Part shown: positions 17,564 through 27,021 of the stretch, one piece after another | Layout of the letters: the number at the start of each line of letters is the position of its first letter | How positions within the stretch are numbered: the stretch's first letter is position 1 | Assembly (NCBI RefSeq): GCF_015223065.1 | Contig: NZ_JADFBY010000005.1 | Span: forward strand, 124,001-188,000 | Direction of reading: 5' to 3' | DNA: 64,000 bases | Source: Mucilaginibacter sp. JRF | Lineage (GTDB): Bacteria; Bacteroidota; Bacteroidia; Sphingobacteriales; Sphingobacteriaceae | Translations under genes and position numbers: made by a program | Notes under the pieces: model-generated | Seen by the model: the letters and a program-made list of their open reading frames with translations, nothing else | Told to the model about the DNA's origin: nothing | Database searches by the model: none

Positions 17564-18131
17564 AATTAAGATATTGGGCATTACAGCCTTCTCTATCGCT
17601 GCATCGATATTAGTAACATCATGCAAAGACAAGAGAAGTACAGGTTGGGAATACGCTCCCAATATGTACAGGCATATAGCGTACGACCCGGATCAGGCCA
17701 ACCCTAACTTTGCTGATGGCAAAACCGCGCAGGTACCACCAAAAGGTACTATACCTGTAGGCTTTGTTCGTTTTGATTTTCCGAACACCAAAGGCGGTTA
17801 TGATAGTGCCAGTGTAGTAGTTAAAAACTTATTACCGGCTACCAAAAAGAATTTTGAAGACGGTAAAGTATTATACGAGCATTTTTGCTCGCCATGCCAT
17901 GGTATAAAAGGTGAGGGTGATGGTTTAGTGGTAGCTCATGGCTATCCTGCTCCTCCATCATACTCAAAAGGGCAGTCATCACGCGGTGGTGCCATGAAAG
18001 ACCTTACCGATGGTAAAATTTATCATACGATCACTTACGGTGTAAACGCAATGGGATCTTACGCTTCGCAACTGTCGCCGCAGGAGCGTTGGAAAGTTGT
18101 TGCCTATGTTCACCATTTACAAACTTTATAA
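17556..18131 (+). CDS. actE: Alternative complex III subunit E, monoheme cytochrome c lipoprotein
   Basis: 191 residues. A lipoprotein signal ends at C23 (LVTSC), and a class I cytochrome c domain has CSPCH at 111-115 with a likely axial Met near SMGSYASQLS. It is the terminal electron exit of ACIII in known complexes. I start at ATG 17556 because it leaves a compact lipoprotein signal (MNKIK); ATG 17547 is in frame and would add three residues. The gene overlaps the end of actD. Confidence 0.92.
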   Translation: MNKIKILGITAFSIAASILVTSCKDKRSTGWEYAPNMYRHIAYDPDQANPNFADGKTAQVPPKGTIPVGFVRFDFPNTKGGYDSASVVVKNLLPATKKNFEDGKVLYEHFCSPCHGIKGEGDGLVVAHGYPAPPSYSKGQSSRGGAMKDLTDGKIYHTITYGVNAMGSYASQLSPQERWKVVAYVHHLQTL

Positions 18132-18143
18132 TACTTAATATTA

Positions 18144-19430
18144 ATGGGTACTCATACAAGTATTGACGAACGATACGAATTTTCAGGTAAGTTAAAAACC
18201 TGGAGTTTAATAGCCATAGTTATTGGCGTGGTGGGAGTTGCCTACGGTTTTTTAGCCGGTGGCGATTCGATACAACGCACGTTCAGTAACTTATTGCTTA
18301 TGAGCTATTACTTTGCGTGTGTATGTACAGCCGCTGTATTCTTTTTATCTTACCAATACGTGGCGCAAGCCGGTTGGTCAGCTTCAATATTGCGTGTACC
18401 ACAGGCTATGGCTAAAGTATTACCGGTTGCGGCTGTTATATTGATATTGGTTGCCGCGGCAGGTTTGTTCACCACACATACCGTTGTGAATGAAGAAGGC
18501 CACGAAGAAATAATGCCTTACCTGTACGGCCACTGGGCTGCACACGGTTTAACTGATGTTAACAGCGAGCATTACGATGCTCTTATCGCCGGTAAATCAG
18601 GCTTCCTTAACATTCCTTTCTTTTTTGTAGTAGTAGCGGGCTTAACTTTCCTTTACTCATTATTTGGCCACTTGCTGGTTAAATACTCAACTAACGAGGA
18701 TGAGCTGGGTGGTATGTTCAACTACAATAAGAGCTTTAAAATGTCATGTATATTCCTGGTGATCTTCGGTTTTACCTTCCCGATCTTCTCTTTCGATATG
18801 ATCATGTCATTAGAGGCACACTGGTTCTCAACCATGTTCGGTTGGTATAACTTAGCGGCTATGCACGTAAGCGGTTTAGCGGTTATTACCCTGATAGTAC
18901 TTTATCTGCGTAACAAAGGTTACATGCAGTGGGTTACTGAAAACCACCTGCACGATCTGGGTAAACTGATGTTCGCTTTCTCTATCTTCTGGACTTATGT
19001 TTGGTTCTCTCAGTTCTTCCTGATCTGGTACGCCAACATGCCTGAAGAAACTGTATACTTCTACAAACGTTGGGAGCCTGAATACAAATGGTGGTTCTGG
19101 TTAAACATTGTGTTAAACTTCCTGTCGCCATTGTTACTATTAATGTCGCGTGATGCTAAACGTTTGGCAGGCAGATTAAAGATCACCGCCATCGTTATCC
19201 TGATCGGTCACTGGTTAGATTATTACCTGATGATTATGCCGGGTACTATTCACCATAGCCCGGAACACGAAGTTCATATCTGGGATATGTACGGCATCCA
19301 GGAATTGTTTATAGCGATAGGCTTTGCAGGTTTGCTTACTTTCTTTACGTTCAACTCGTTAAGCAAGTTCAAATCGCTTATCCCTAAAAAACATCCGTTC
19401 CTTGAGGAGAGCTTACATCACCACATATAA
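18144..19430 (+). CDS. actF: Alternative complex III subunit F
   Basis: 428 residues with about ten predicted membrane helices. It is the second NrfD-like subunit of ACIII, pseudo-symmetric with ActC. Typical stretches include AHWFSTMFGWYNLAAMHVSG and FSIFWTYVWFSQFFLIWYAN. A role in complex stability and possible proton translocation is known for the family. It lies 12 bases after actE. A separate exact -7 box follows it at 19438, so coxB can be transcribed independently as well. Confidence 0.93.
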   Translation: MGTHTSIDERYEFSGKLKTWSLIAIVIGVVGVAYGFLAGGDSIQRTFSNLLLMSYYFACVCTAAVFFLSYQYVAQAGWSASILRVPQAMAKVLPVAAVILILVAAAGLFTTHTVVNEEGHEEIMPYLYGHWAAHGLTDVNSEHYDALIAGKSGFLNIPFFFVVVAGLTFLYSLFGHLLVKYSTNEDELGGMFNYNKSFKMSCIFLVIFGFTFPIFSFDMIMSLEAHWFSTMFGWYNLAAMHVSGLAVITLIVLYLRNKGYMQWVTENHLHDLGKLMFAFSIFWTYVWFSQFFLIWYANMPEETVYFYKRWEPEYKWWFWLNIVLNFLSPLLLLMSRDAKRLAGRLKITAIVILIGHWLDYYLMIMPGTIHHSPEHEVHIWDMYGIQELFIAIGFAGLLTFFTFNSLSKFKSLIPKKHPFLEESLHHHI

Positions 19431-19437
19431 ATATTGT

Positions 19438-19445
19438 TAACTTTG
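19438..19445 (+). promoter_or_regulatory. -7 promoter element before coxB
   Basis: TAACTTTG exactly fits TAnnTTTG and is followed by C, giving a 30-35 base leader before ATG 19481. It lies in the 50-base actF-coxB gap and suggests an internal promoter for the oxidase genes. Confidence 0.5.
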
Positions 19446-19480
19446 CACTCAAAATACAGAATACCAAACAAAGCAGTAAA

Positions 19481-20698
19481 ATGGCATTCAAAAAACTTAT
19501 AAATTCTAAAAAACTACTTTCGCTATTCGCGATGCTGACCCTTTTTGGCACTCAGGTGTTGATGGCACAGGTTGAATCAACAACCAAAGCCGCAGAGGGG
19601 GCACCAGCCGCTGCTGCCAACGCTGCCGATAAGCCAAGCGTTTGGGCAGGTCCGTTCTATTATATTCTGCTATTTTTAGTAGTATGTTGCGCGGTTGACA
19701 TTGTTGGTAAGATATTACGTGTGTACGATCTTACAAAACAAATTCAAGGCAAAAAGCAAATGAACTGGAATAACATTACAGGTATCCTGTTCCTGTTGTT
19801 CCTGATACTTGGTTTATATGGCTCATACTGGTCGTTCACCACTCAGGGTGCTATGATATTGCCATCAGCAGCATCAGTACACGGCGAAGGCCTTGATACC
19901 ATGTTCTATGTAACCTTTGGTATCACAACTACAGTATTTATAATTACCCAGATATTACTGTTCGGTTTTGTATTTAAATACCGCGGTTCTGATAAACGTA
20001 AGGCAACTTACTATCCGCATAACAATACTATCGAAGCTGCGTGGACTATCGCTCCGGCCATTGTACTTACCGTACTGGTAGTGTTTGGTTTTACTACCTG
20101 GAGAAAGATCACTAACCACGTTGATGCCGAAGGCGAAACCGCTTCTATCGATATTGAGGTTGTTGGCCATCAATTTGCCTGGGAGCTGCGTTACCCTGGT
20201 AACGACCAAAAGCTTGGTAAAATGAGCTACAAACTGGTTAGCGGTACCAACAAAGTAGGTGTTGACTTTAAAGATAAAAACTCGATGGATGACCTGGTTG
20301 CCGATACATTGGTAGTGCCGGTTAACAAATCTATCCGTTTAAATATACACGCTCAGGATGTTATCCATAGTGTTTACATGCCTCATTTCCGTGTACAATT
20401 GAATGCTGTACCGGGCTTGCCAACTTTCTTTAAGTTCACCCCAACGGTTACAACCCGCGAAATGAAGGCTAAAGAAGATAATGCAAAATTTGAGTACTTG
20501 CTGTACTGCAACAAAATTTGCGGTGGTGGCCACTACAACATGCAAAAAGTGGTACGTGTTGTTACCGAAGCCGAGTATCAAAAATGGCTTGCACAGCAAA
20601 AACCTTATCTGACCGACGCGTTGAAGAAAGAGTTGCATTTTGCTGAAACAGAGCAAAAGGAAGAAAAGTCAGAAAACAGGTTAGCATTAAACAATTAA
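19481..20698 (+). CDS. coxB: Cytochrome c oxidase subunit II (CuA)
   Basis: Accepts electrons from cytochrome c (or ACIII directly) through the binuclear CuA centre. The CuA ligands are present: His in QDVIHSVYMPH and the loop CNKICGGGHYNM with CxxxC, His and Met. An N-terminal signal (ending VLMAQ) and an Ala-rich linker precede two extra membrane helices (about 56-78 and 97-118), which come before the canonical pair (about 140-163 and 186-208). That makes it 405 residues, longer than the proteobacterial type. The C-terminus is charged and extends past the cupredoxin domain. It directly precedes coxA. Confidence 0.94.
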   Translation: MAFKKLINSKKLLSLFAMLTLFGTQVLMAQVESTTKAAEGAPAAAANAADKPSVWAGPFYYILLFLVVCCAVDIVGKILRVYDLTKQIQGKKQMNWNNITGILFLLFLILGLYGSYWSFTTQGAMILPSAASVHGEGLDTMFYVTFGITTTVFIITQILLFGFVFKYRGSDKRKATYYPHNNTIEAAWTIAPAIVLTVLVVFGFTTWRKITNHVDAEGETASIDIEVVGHQFAWELRYPGNDQKLGKMSYKLVSGTNKVGVDFKDKNSMDDLVADTLVVPVNKSIRLNIHAQDVIHSVYMPHFRVQLNAVPGLPTFFKFTPTVTTREMKAKEDNAKFEYLLYCNKICGGGHYNMQKVVRVVTEAEYQKWLAQQKPYLTDALKKELHFAETEQKEEKSENRLALNN

Positions 20699-20717
20699 TA
20701 TAAAAGAATTAGCGATT

Positions 20718-22604
20718 ATGTCAACATTATCAGTTCAGGATCATCACGGAGTACACCACGACGAACACGGTCACGAACATCATCATGATACTTTCCTGAC
20801 CAAATATATATTCAGTCAGGATCATAAAATGATTGCCAAGCAATTCCTTATTACAGGTATTATAATGGCAGTATTTGCTATGCTATTGTCAATCCTTTTC
20901 AGGATACAGTTAGCATACCCTGATAAAGCATTCCCTTTGATGGAAACCATCTTAGGCCGTTTCGCGCCTGAAGGCCGTATGGACCCTAACTTCTACCTGT
21001 CGTTAGTTACCATTCACGGTACCATCATGGTATTCTTTGTATTAACCGCTGGTTTGTCAGGTACTTTCAGTAACCTGCTTATTCCATTACAATTAGGTGC
21101 GCGTGATATGGCTTCGCCTTTCATGAACATGCTTTCATACTGGTTATTCTTCATCGCGAGTTTGGTAATGATCGGTTCTTTCTTTATCGAGAAAGGCCCT
21201 GCCGGTCCGGGTTGGACTATCTATCCACCGCTTTCGGCCCTGCCAAAAGCAATGCCGGGTTCAGATATGGGTATGACCATGTGGCTGATCAGTATGGTAT
21301 TATTCGTAGCCTCACAGTTAATGGGTGGTATAAACTACGTTAGTACTGTATTAAACATGCGTACTAAAGGTATGGATCTTTGGAAAATGCCGCTTACTAT
21401 CTGGGCTTTCTTTCTTACTGCTATCCTTGGTGTATTAGCATTCCCTGTACTGGTTGCCGGTGTGGTATTATTGATATTTGACCGCAGCGTTGGTACAAGC
21501 TTCTATTTATCTGACATTGTATTGGGTGGCGTGCCTCAACCTTTCGAGGGTGGTAGCCCTATCCTGTTCCAGCACTTATTCTGGTTCCTGGGTCACCCTG
21601 AGGTATACATCGTAATTATGCCTGCGTTGGGTATCTCGTCTGAGATCATCGCTACCAACTCACGTAAACCTATCTTCGGTTACCACGCGATGGTTTACTC
21701 ACTGGTTGGTATCACTGTACTATCATTCATCGTATGGGGTCACCACATGTTTGTTACGGGTATGAATCCGTTTCTGGGTGGTGTGTTCATGATCACTACA
21801 CTGATCATCGCGGTACCATCGGCAGTAAAAACATTCAACTATCTGGCAACTTTATGGCGCGGTAATATTCGCTTTACCCCGGCTATGATGTTCGCTATCG
21901 GTTTGGTATCATTCTTCATCTCGGGTGGTTTAACAGGTATTTACCTGGGTAACGCCGCGCTGGATATCAACCTGCACGATACTTACTTCGTAGTAGCTCA
22001 CTTCCACCTGGTAATGGGTTCGGCGGCTATATTTGGTATGCTTGCCGGTGTTTACCACTGGTTCCCTAAAATGTTCGGCCGTTTAATGGACGAGAAACTG
22101 GGTTACCTGCACTTCTGGATCACTTTCATCGGTGCTTACCTGGTATTCTTCCCGATGCACTTTATGGGTCTGGATGGTGTGCCTCGTCGTTACTACGCTT
22201 TCACCGAGTTCGAATCATTTGAGCGTTGGTTGTCAGTAAATACATTTATTACATGGGCGGCCATCATGGCAGCTGTGGCGCAGGTAGCATTCCTGTTCAA
22301 CTTCTTCTACTCGATATTCTTCGGTAAGAAAACCACACAAAACCCTTGGAACTCAAACACGCTTGAGTGGACAACTCCTATCGAGCGTATACACGGTAAC
22401 TGGCCTGGTGAAATACCAACTGTTTACCGTTGGCCTTACGACTACAGCAAGCCTGGCCACGATGAGGACTTTATCCCTCAAACTGTGCCTTACTCTGAAA
22501 CTATGAGCTCAAACCTGCCTCACGACTTTGAAAACAATCCTGTAGGCATGGAGGAGTACAACAAATGGACAAATACACAAAGATCTAACGAAGAAGTAAA
22601 ATAA
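20718..22604 (+). CDS. coxA: Cytochrome c oxidase subunit I
   Basis: Catalytic heme-copper subunit, 628 residues with about 12 helices. The CuB/Tyr motif is intact (FLGHPEVYIVIMP, with the His-Tyr pair), as is the VWGHHMFVTGM motif, and the HDTYFVVAHFHLVMG block carries the remaining heme and CuB histidines. The conserved Tyr indicates an A-family oxidase. The N-terminus has an unusual His-rich run (HHGVHHDEHGHEHHHD, residues 9-24) before the first helix. It reduces O2 to water with proton pumping. It is the last gene before a strong terminator, so actA to coxA form one transcriptional block. Confidence 0.96.
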   Translation: MSTLSVQDHHGVHHDEHGHEHHHDTFLTKYIFSQDHKMIAKQFLITGIIMAVFAMLLSILFRIQLAYPDKAFPLMETILGRFAPEGRMDPNFYLSLVTIHGTIMVFFVLTAGLSGTFSNLLIPLQLGARDMASPFMNMLSYWLFFIASLVMIGSFFIEKGPAGPGWTIYPPLSALPKAMPGSDMGMTMWLISMVLFVASQLMGGINYVSTVLNMRTKGMDLWKMPLTIWAFFLTAILGVLAFPVLVAGVVLLIFDRSVGTSFYLSDIVLGGVPQPFEGGSPILFQHLFWFLGHPEVYIVIMPALGISSEIIATNSRKPIFGYHAMVYSLVGITVLSFIVWGHHMFVTGMNPFLGGVFMITTLIIAVPSAVKTFNYLATLWRGNIRFTPAMMFAIGLVSFFISGGLTGIYLGNAALDINLHDTYFVVAHFHLVMGSAAIFGMLAGVYHWFPKMFGRLMDEKLGYLHFWITFIGAYLVFFPMHFMGLDGVPRRYYAFTEFESFERWLSVNTFITWAAIMAAVAQVAFLFNFFYSIFFGKKTTQNPWNSNTLEWTTPIERIHGNWPGEIPTVYRWPYDYSKPGHDEDFIPQTVPYSETMSSNLPHDFENNPVGMEEYNKWTNTQRSNEEVK

Positions 22605-22635
22605 GCTTCTTCGGGGCCTTTACTGATCTGATTTT

Positions 22636-22685
22636 TTTAGGGTATCTGTACCGGAATAATTCCCTGGCAGATACCCTAAATTTTT
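22636..22685 (+). terminator. Terminator after coxA
   Basis: Perfect 13-bp arms TTTAGGGTATCTG (22636-22648) and CAGATACCCTAAA (22668-22680) followed by five T. It divides the act-cox block from the ctaA group. Read-through is possible because the ctaA ATG is only 11 bases further. Confidence 0.85.
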
Positions 22686-22695
22686 AGGAATTATA

Positions 22696-23757
22696 ATGAG
22701 TAACAACAAAGCAAAGAACAGATTTCAGACGATAACCCTTATCACTGTTATTTTGCTTTTTTTAACGATACTGGCCGGTGGCGTTGTGCGCAGCACAGGC
22801 TCGGGCATGGGTTGCCCCGATTGGCCTAAGTGCTTCGGTGGCTACATTCCGCCTACTGATGTATCGCAACTGCCAAAGGATTATAAAGAGCAATACGTAA
22901 AGAAACGCGAGTTGAAAAACCAGCGTTTCGCTAAAACGCTCGACCTTTTTGGCTACAATGATATGGCTCGCCGTATACGTGAAGACCGCTCGATACTGAT
23001 ACCAGAGGAATTCAATGCCGCCAAGACCTGGACAGAGTATATCAACCGTTTGGTGGGTGCTGTTTGCGGTATATTTTTATTGCTGAGCGCCATCTACTCA
23101 TTCAAGTATTGGAGCAGCAATAAACTTATTGTAGTGTTGAGCGTACTGAATTTGTTTTTGGTAGTGTATCAGGCATGGCTGGGTTCCATCGTAGTGTCAA
23201 CAAATTTAGTTGCGTGGATAGTTACGGTGCATATGTTATTGGCTATAGCTATTTTAGCCATCAGCATAACCACATACCACATGGTTAAAACATTAGGTCG
23301 CCCGCGTATTCATAAAAAAGGGATAATTTACGTAATAACAGTGATCGCCCTGGTGCTTTCGCTGATACAGATAGCCATAGGCACAGAGGTGCGCGAAAAG
23401 ATAGATTCGGTATCTGACCATTTATTGGGCGGCTACCGCGAAACATGGGTTGAAAACGCCGGTGAGATATTTCATAATCACCGTAACCTGGCTTTATTCG
23501 TGCTGATAGTGAATGTGCTGCTATACGCTTTGCTGCGTAAAAATTTCAGTCGCCATTCTATTCAGCAGCAGTTTATGAGCTTTACGTTTTTAATGATCAT
23601 GCTGCAAATAGTTACCGGTGTGGTGTTATCATACTGGGCGTTGCCGCCGTTCGCGCAGGCATCGCACATATTGCTGGCCAGCCTGGTGTTTGGCGCGCAG
23701 TTCTATTTATTCCTGAACTTATACCGTTCAGTTGATGTGCAAGGAGGGAGAGGATGA
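22696..23757 (+). CDS. ctaA: Heme A synthase
   Basis: Oxidises the C8 methyl of heme O to make heme A for subunit I. 353 residues and eight predicted helices of the COX15/CtaA family. The N-terminal signature LAGGVVRSTGSGMGCPDWPKC is nearly intact to consensus, and YINRLVGAVCG and the later HRNLALFVLIVN (heme-ligand His) follow. A charged insert between helices 1 and 2 (about 60-110) is normal for Bacteroidota. It overlaps ctaB by four bases (ATGA). Confidence 0.94.
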   Translation: MSNNKAKNRFQTITLITVILLFLTILAGGVVRSTGSGMGCPDWPKCFGGYIPPTDVSQLPKDYKEQYVKKRELKNQRFAKTLDLFGYNDMARRIREDRSILIPEEFNAAKTWTEYINRLVGAVCGIFLLLSAIYSFKYWSSNKLIVVLSVLNLFLVVYQAWLGSIVVSTNLVAWIVTVHMLLAIAILAISITTYHMVKTLGRPRIHKKGIIYVITVIALVLSLIQIAIGTEVREKIDSVSDHLLGGYRETWVENAGEIFHNHRNLALFVLIVNVLLYALLRKNFSRHSIQQQFMSFTFLMIMLQIVTGVVLSYWALPPFAQASHILLASLVFGAQFYLFLNLYRSVDVQGGRG

Positions 23758-24614
23758 AAGCGGGAGATTTTTCAAAACTAATTAAGCTAAGGCTTACCTT
23801 TTTGGTAACGTTCTCGGCATCTATATCATTCCTTATCGGCAGTAAGGTAAACGGCGTTATTGAGTGGAAAAACTGGGTAATGCTTATTATAGGCGGTTTC
23901 CTGGTTACATCGGCAGCAAATGGCTTTAACGAGATCATCGAAAAAGACCTTGATAAACTGATGAAACGTACCAGCGACAGGCCAATACCTGCCGGCCGTA
24001 TGACCACCGGGCAAGCACTTGTGCTTAGTTTATTTATGGGCATATTTGGTACTTACCTGTTAGGTAGCCTTAACCCAACGGCAGGTTTTTTATCAGTGTT
24101 TTCGATATTGCTTTACGCATTTGCTTACACGCCGTTAAAGCGTAAATCGCCTATCGCGGTGTTTGTGGGTGCTATACCGGGTGCATTGCCGCCGCTTATT
24201 GGCTATGTGGCCGCGCATCCAAAAATTGATGAAATAGCGCTGGTATTGTTCGCGGTGCAATTTGTATGGCAGTTTCCGCACTTTTGGGCTATTGCCTGGG
24301 TGTTAGATGATGATTATAAACTGGCAGGTTTCCGTTTGTTGCCTTCGGGTAACAGGGATATTGTTAGCGCAGTGTTCGCCTTTGTATCAACGGTAATCAT
24401 GCTGCCGATAAGCTTGCTGCCAACTTATTATGGCTACGGCGGTATGTATGTTGGTGTGGTATCGTTAATTTTGAGTTTGGTATTTTTGTACCAGGGCTTT
24501 ATGCTGATGCGCAACCGCGATATCAAATCGGCCAAAAGCCTGATGTACGGTTCGTTTTTATACCTGCCGGTGGTACAATTGATGTTTTTATTTGATTTTA
24601 TAGGAAAAGTGTAA
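23754..24614 (+). CDS. ctaB: Protoheme IX farnesyltransferase (heme O synthase)
   Basis: UbiA-superfamily membrane enzyme that attaches a farnesyl group to heme B. 286 residues with about nine helices. The first Asp-rich motif is NGFNEIIEKDLDKLMKRTSD with the RPIPAGR continuation, and the second region is DDDYKLAGFRLLP. It is overlapped by ctaA (4 bases) and by the next gene (1 base), so tight translational coupling is likely. Family assignment is secure. Confidence 0.95.
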   Translation: MKAGDFSKLIKLRLTFLVTFSASISFLIGSKVNGVIEWKNWVMLIIGGFLVTSAANGFNEIIEKDLDKLMKRTSDRPIPAGRMTTGQALVLSLFMGIFGTYLLGSLNPTAGFLSVFSILLYAFAYTPLKRKSPIAVFVGAIPGALPPLIGYVAAHPKIDEIALVLFAVQFVWQFPHFWAIAWVLDDDYKLAGFRLLPSGNRDIVSAVFAFVSTVIMLPISLLPTYYGYGGMYVGVVSLILSLVFLYQGFMLMRNRDIKSAKSLMYGSFLYLPVVQLMFLFDFIGKV

Positions 24615-25195
24615 TGATGATGGCTCAGATACAGCAAAAGGACAGAGAAGATTATACAGCCAAGAAATTTGTGATGTGGCTTATCGTGTTCTCATCGTTC
24701 ATGGTATTTGCTGCATGGACAAGTGGTTTCATTGTTTATATAGGAGGAAAAGGGCAGGGGCTTAATCTCAAAATGCCTACCACTTTCTTGTATAGCACAG
24801 TTACCATTATTTTAAGCAGCGTAACTATGTTTTTGGCGTCAAAGGCAGCAAAGGCATTGAAGTTTGCTCAACAAAGAATGTTTTTAATACTCACCATAGT
24901 ATTAGGAATAGTATTCTTTGTTTTACAACTAACCGGTTGGAATGATTTGGTGAGCATAGGTGCTTATATTGTAAACAATAATGCAGCTCAATCATTTATT
25001 TATATACTAAGCGGCGCTCACTTATTGCATATTGTAGCCGGCTTGTTGTTATTGCTTAATTCACTGGTAGGCAGCTACCGTAATATATCGCAGGTAAAGC
25101 GTATTTTTTGGATGGATATGTCAGCTATATTTTGGCATTTTGTCGATATTATATGGATTTATCTGTATGTTTTTTTACTTTTGAACCAGAAATAA
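24614..25195 (+). CDS. Cytochrome c oxidase subunit III-like protein (first copy)
   Basis: 193 residues with five predicted helices. The heme-copper oxidase subunit III pattern is seen near the end: GAHLLHIVAGLLLLL and FWHFVDIIWIYLYVFLLL. It is shorter and more divergent than the following gene. Two subunit III-type genes in tandem are common in Bacteroidota oxidase clusters. The exact start is ambiguous between three nearby ATG codons (MMMAQ). Function as a structural subunit or its assembly partner is inferred. Confidence 0.85.
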   Translation: MMMAQIQQKDREDYTAKKFVMWLIVFSSFMVFAAWTSGFIVYIGGKGQGLNLKMPTTFLYSTVTIILSSVTMFLASKAAKALKFAQQRMFLILTIVLGIVFFVLQLTGWNDLVSIGAYIVNNNAAQSFIYILSGAHLLHIVAGLLLLLNSLVGSYRNISQVKRIFWMDMSAIFWHFVDIIWIYLYVFLLLNQK

Positions 25196-25217
25196 TTAAT
25201 TCTACAAACGAGTACAA

Positions 25218-25925
25218 ATGAGTACAACAGTATCACAAATTGATCAAGTTAAGACTACGCCGTGGGCCGGAGGTCGTGAACCTTTTTCGGTAGAGTACGG
25301 TAAAATGATGATGTGGTTCTTCCTGTTATCGGATGCTTTCACTTTCTCATCATTATTAATAGCTTATGGTGCTTTGCGTTTCAGCGCGGATGTGTGGCCA
25401 TCAGCCGAGCTGGTTTTCCAATCAGTTCCGGGTATGATAGATCACGGCGCTCCGCTGGTTTTCGTAGGTATCATGACGTTCATACTCATCATGAGCTCGG
25501 TTACTATGGTATTGGCTGTTGAGGCCGGCCATCGTAATGCTAAAAAGGAAGTATCGTGGTGGATGATAGCTACCGTTATTGGTGGTTTCATGTTCCTGGG
25601 TTGCCAGGCTTTAGAGTGGGCACACTTACACCACGAAGGTTTTTGGTGGGGCAGCGTTCCGAAGGAGCTCGATCACTTCTTTAAGGAGGGTGCCGTTTCA
25701 GCAACCTATACACAACAATTTGCTAATCTGTTTTTCACTATTACCGGTTTCCACGGTTTCCACGTATTTAGTGGTGTTATCATCAACATCGTTATCCTGA
25801 TCAACGTATTGGCAGGCACATACGAGCGTCGTGGTAGTTACCTGATGGTTGAAAAAGTTGGTTTATACTGGCACTTTGTAGACCTTGTTTGGGTATTCGT
25901 ATTTACCTTCTTCTATTTAGTTTGA
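25218..25925 (+). CDS. coxC: Cytochrome c oxidase subunit III (second copy)
   Basis: 235 residues with five or more helices. Canonical subunit III features are GGREPFSVEYGKMMMWFFLLSD near the start, QALEWAHL, the TGFHGFHVFSGV motif, and WHFVDLVWVFVFTFFYLV at the end. Conserved Glu and His residues of the lipid-binding V-cleft appear present. It is the more typical of the two tandem subunit III genes and is 22 bases after the first. Confidence 0.92.
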   Translation: MSTTVSQIDQVKTTPWAGGREPFSVEYGKMMMWFFLLSDAFTFSSLLIAYGALRFSADVWPSAELVFQSVPGMIDHGAPLVFVGIMTFILIMSSVTMVLAVEAGHRNAKKEVSWWMIATVIGGFMFLGCQALEWAHLHHEGFWWGSVPKELDHFFKEGAVSATYTQQFANLFFTITGFHGFHVFSGVIINIVILINVLAGTYERRGSYLMVEKVGLYWHFVDLVWVFVFTFFYLV

Positions 25926-25955
25926 TCTATTTAACTGATAAATAAAAAAGAAATT

Positions 25956-26312
25956 ATGTCAGCACAACATACAGAAGCTCACGCGCATGATGAGCACGGC
26001 CACGAAGAACATGCTTCAATGAGCCGCGGAAAAATCTGGCAGGTGTTTTTCATCCTGCTTGGTATTACCGTAATTGAGTTCATCATCGCTCTATCATTGG
26101 TTCCAAGCGGTACTATTCCGTTAAACATAGCCAACCCTATCTACATCATTCTTACTTTGGCTAAAGCATTCTACATTGTAGCATACTTTATGCACTTAAA
26201 GTTTGAAAAGGTAGGCCTGATCTACTCATTAGTAGTGCCTATATTGTTCATTATCGGTTTGATCCTTGTACTTACAAACGAAAGCCACCACTGGATCGAT
26301 CTTATTAGATAA
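25956..26312 (+). CDS. Cytochrome c oxidase subunit IV
   Basis: 118 residues: a His/Glu-rich N-terminal tail (HTEAHAHDEHGHEEHA, residues 5-20) and three predicted helices of the prokaryotic subunit IV (COX4 pro) type, including AKAFYIVAYFMHLKFEK. It stabilises the oxidase. Its His-rich tail echoes the one in CoxA. It shares one base with the next start codon. Confidence 0.9.
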   Translation: MSAQHTEAHAHDEHGHEEHASMSRGKIWQVFFILLGITVIEFIIALSLVPSGTIPLNIANPIYIILTLAKAFYIVAYFMHLKFEKVGLIYSLVVPILFIIGLILVLTNESHHWIDLIR

Positions 26313-27013
26313 TGCGTAATTCCGGCTTAGGAAAGAAATTGATAATCCTGGTACTCATACTTGCAGTACCGGGATTTTTATATTATTTACTTACCGTTGG
26401 CGGTAAAAACCGTTATAAAGGGCTTAATTATTTTGGCCCCAAAAAGCTTTCGGGCTCGTTCCATAAGTTTCACGGCGAAAAGATACCTGACACTACTTAC
26501 CACAAGCTACCCGATTTTTCACTGTCTGATCAGTACGGTAAGCCTGTAACCACTGCCGGGTTTGAGAAAAAGATATTTATAGCCAGCTTTTTTTATACCG
26601 GTTGCCCTGATGTTTGCAAAAACATTAACGATAACGTGCGTAAACTGGCGCTCAATTACCGCAAGAATGATATGGTATACTTCCTGTCCATATCGGTAGA
26701 TCCGCAGCATGATACGCCTGAGAAGTTAAAAGAGTATGCCACCCGATACAAGGATATACCTGCCGGTAAATGGTTGTTTTTAACGGGCGATACTTCTTCG
26801 GTATATAACCTTGCCCGCAACGGCTTTTTGGTGAACGCGCTTAAGGTGAACGATAAGGAGTTTGTATTTAGCGATAAGCTGATACTGATTGACGCGGAGA
26901 AGCATATTCGCGGCTACTACACCGGTACATCGGCGCCGGAGGTGAATAAGTTAAATGATGAGATAAAAGTGCAGATAGCCGAGGAACTGCGCAAAATAAA
27001 AGCCCCTAATTGA
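26312..27013 (+). CDS. SCO1/SenC-family protein with altered copper site
   Basis: Membrane-anchored thioredoxin-fold protein, 233 residues, with an N-terminal helix (about 9-28). The CxxxC pair is C98 and C102 (FFYTGCPDVC), and SVDPQHDTPEKL follows. In Sco proteins a distal His completes the Cu site in a HSxxxxLVD-like motif; here the corresponding stretch is FSDKLILID (186-194), with Phe at the His position. CuA assembly is the usual role, but this copy might act mainly as a thiol-disulfide reductant. It belongs to the oxidase accessory operon. Confidence 0.85.
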   Translation: MRNSGLGKKLIILVLILAVPGFLYYLLTVGGKNRYKGLNYFGPKKLSGSFHKFHGEKIPDTTYHKLPDFSLSDQYGKPVTTAGFEKKIFIASFFYTGCPDVCKNINDNVRKLALNYRKNDMVYFLSISVDPQHDTPEKLKEYATRYKDIPAGKWLFLTGDTSSVYNLARNGFLVNALKVNDKEFVFSDKLILIDAEKHIRGYYTGTSAPEVNKLNDEIKVQIAEELRKIKAPN

Positions 27014-27021
27014 TTGTTGAG

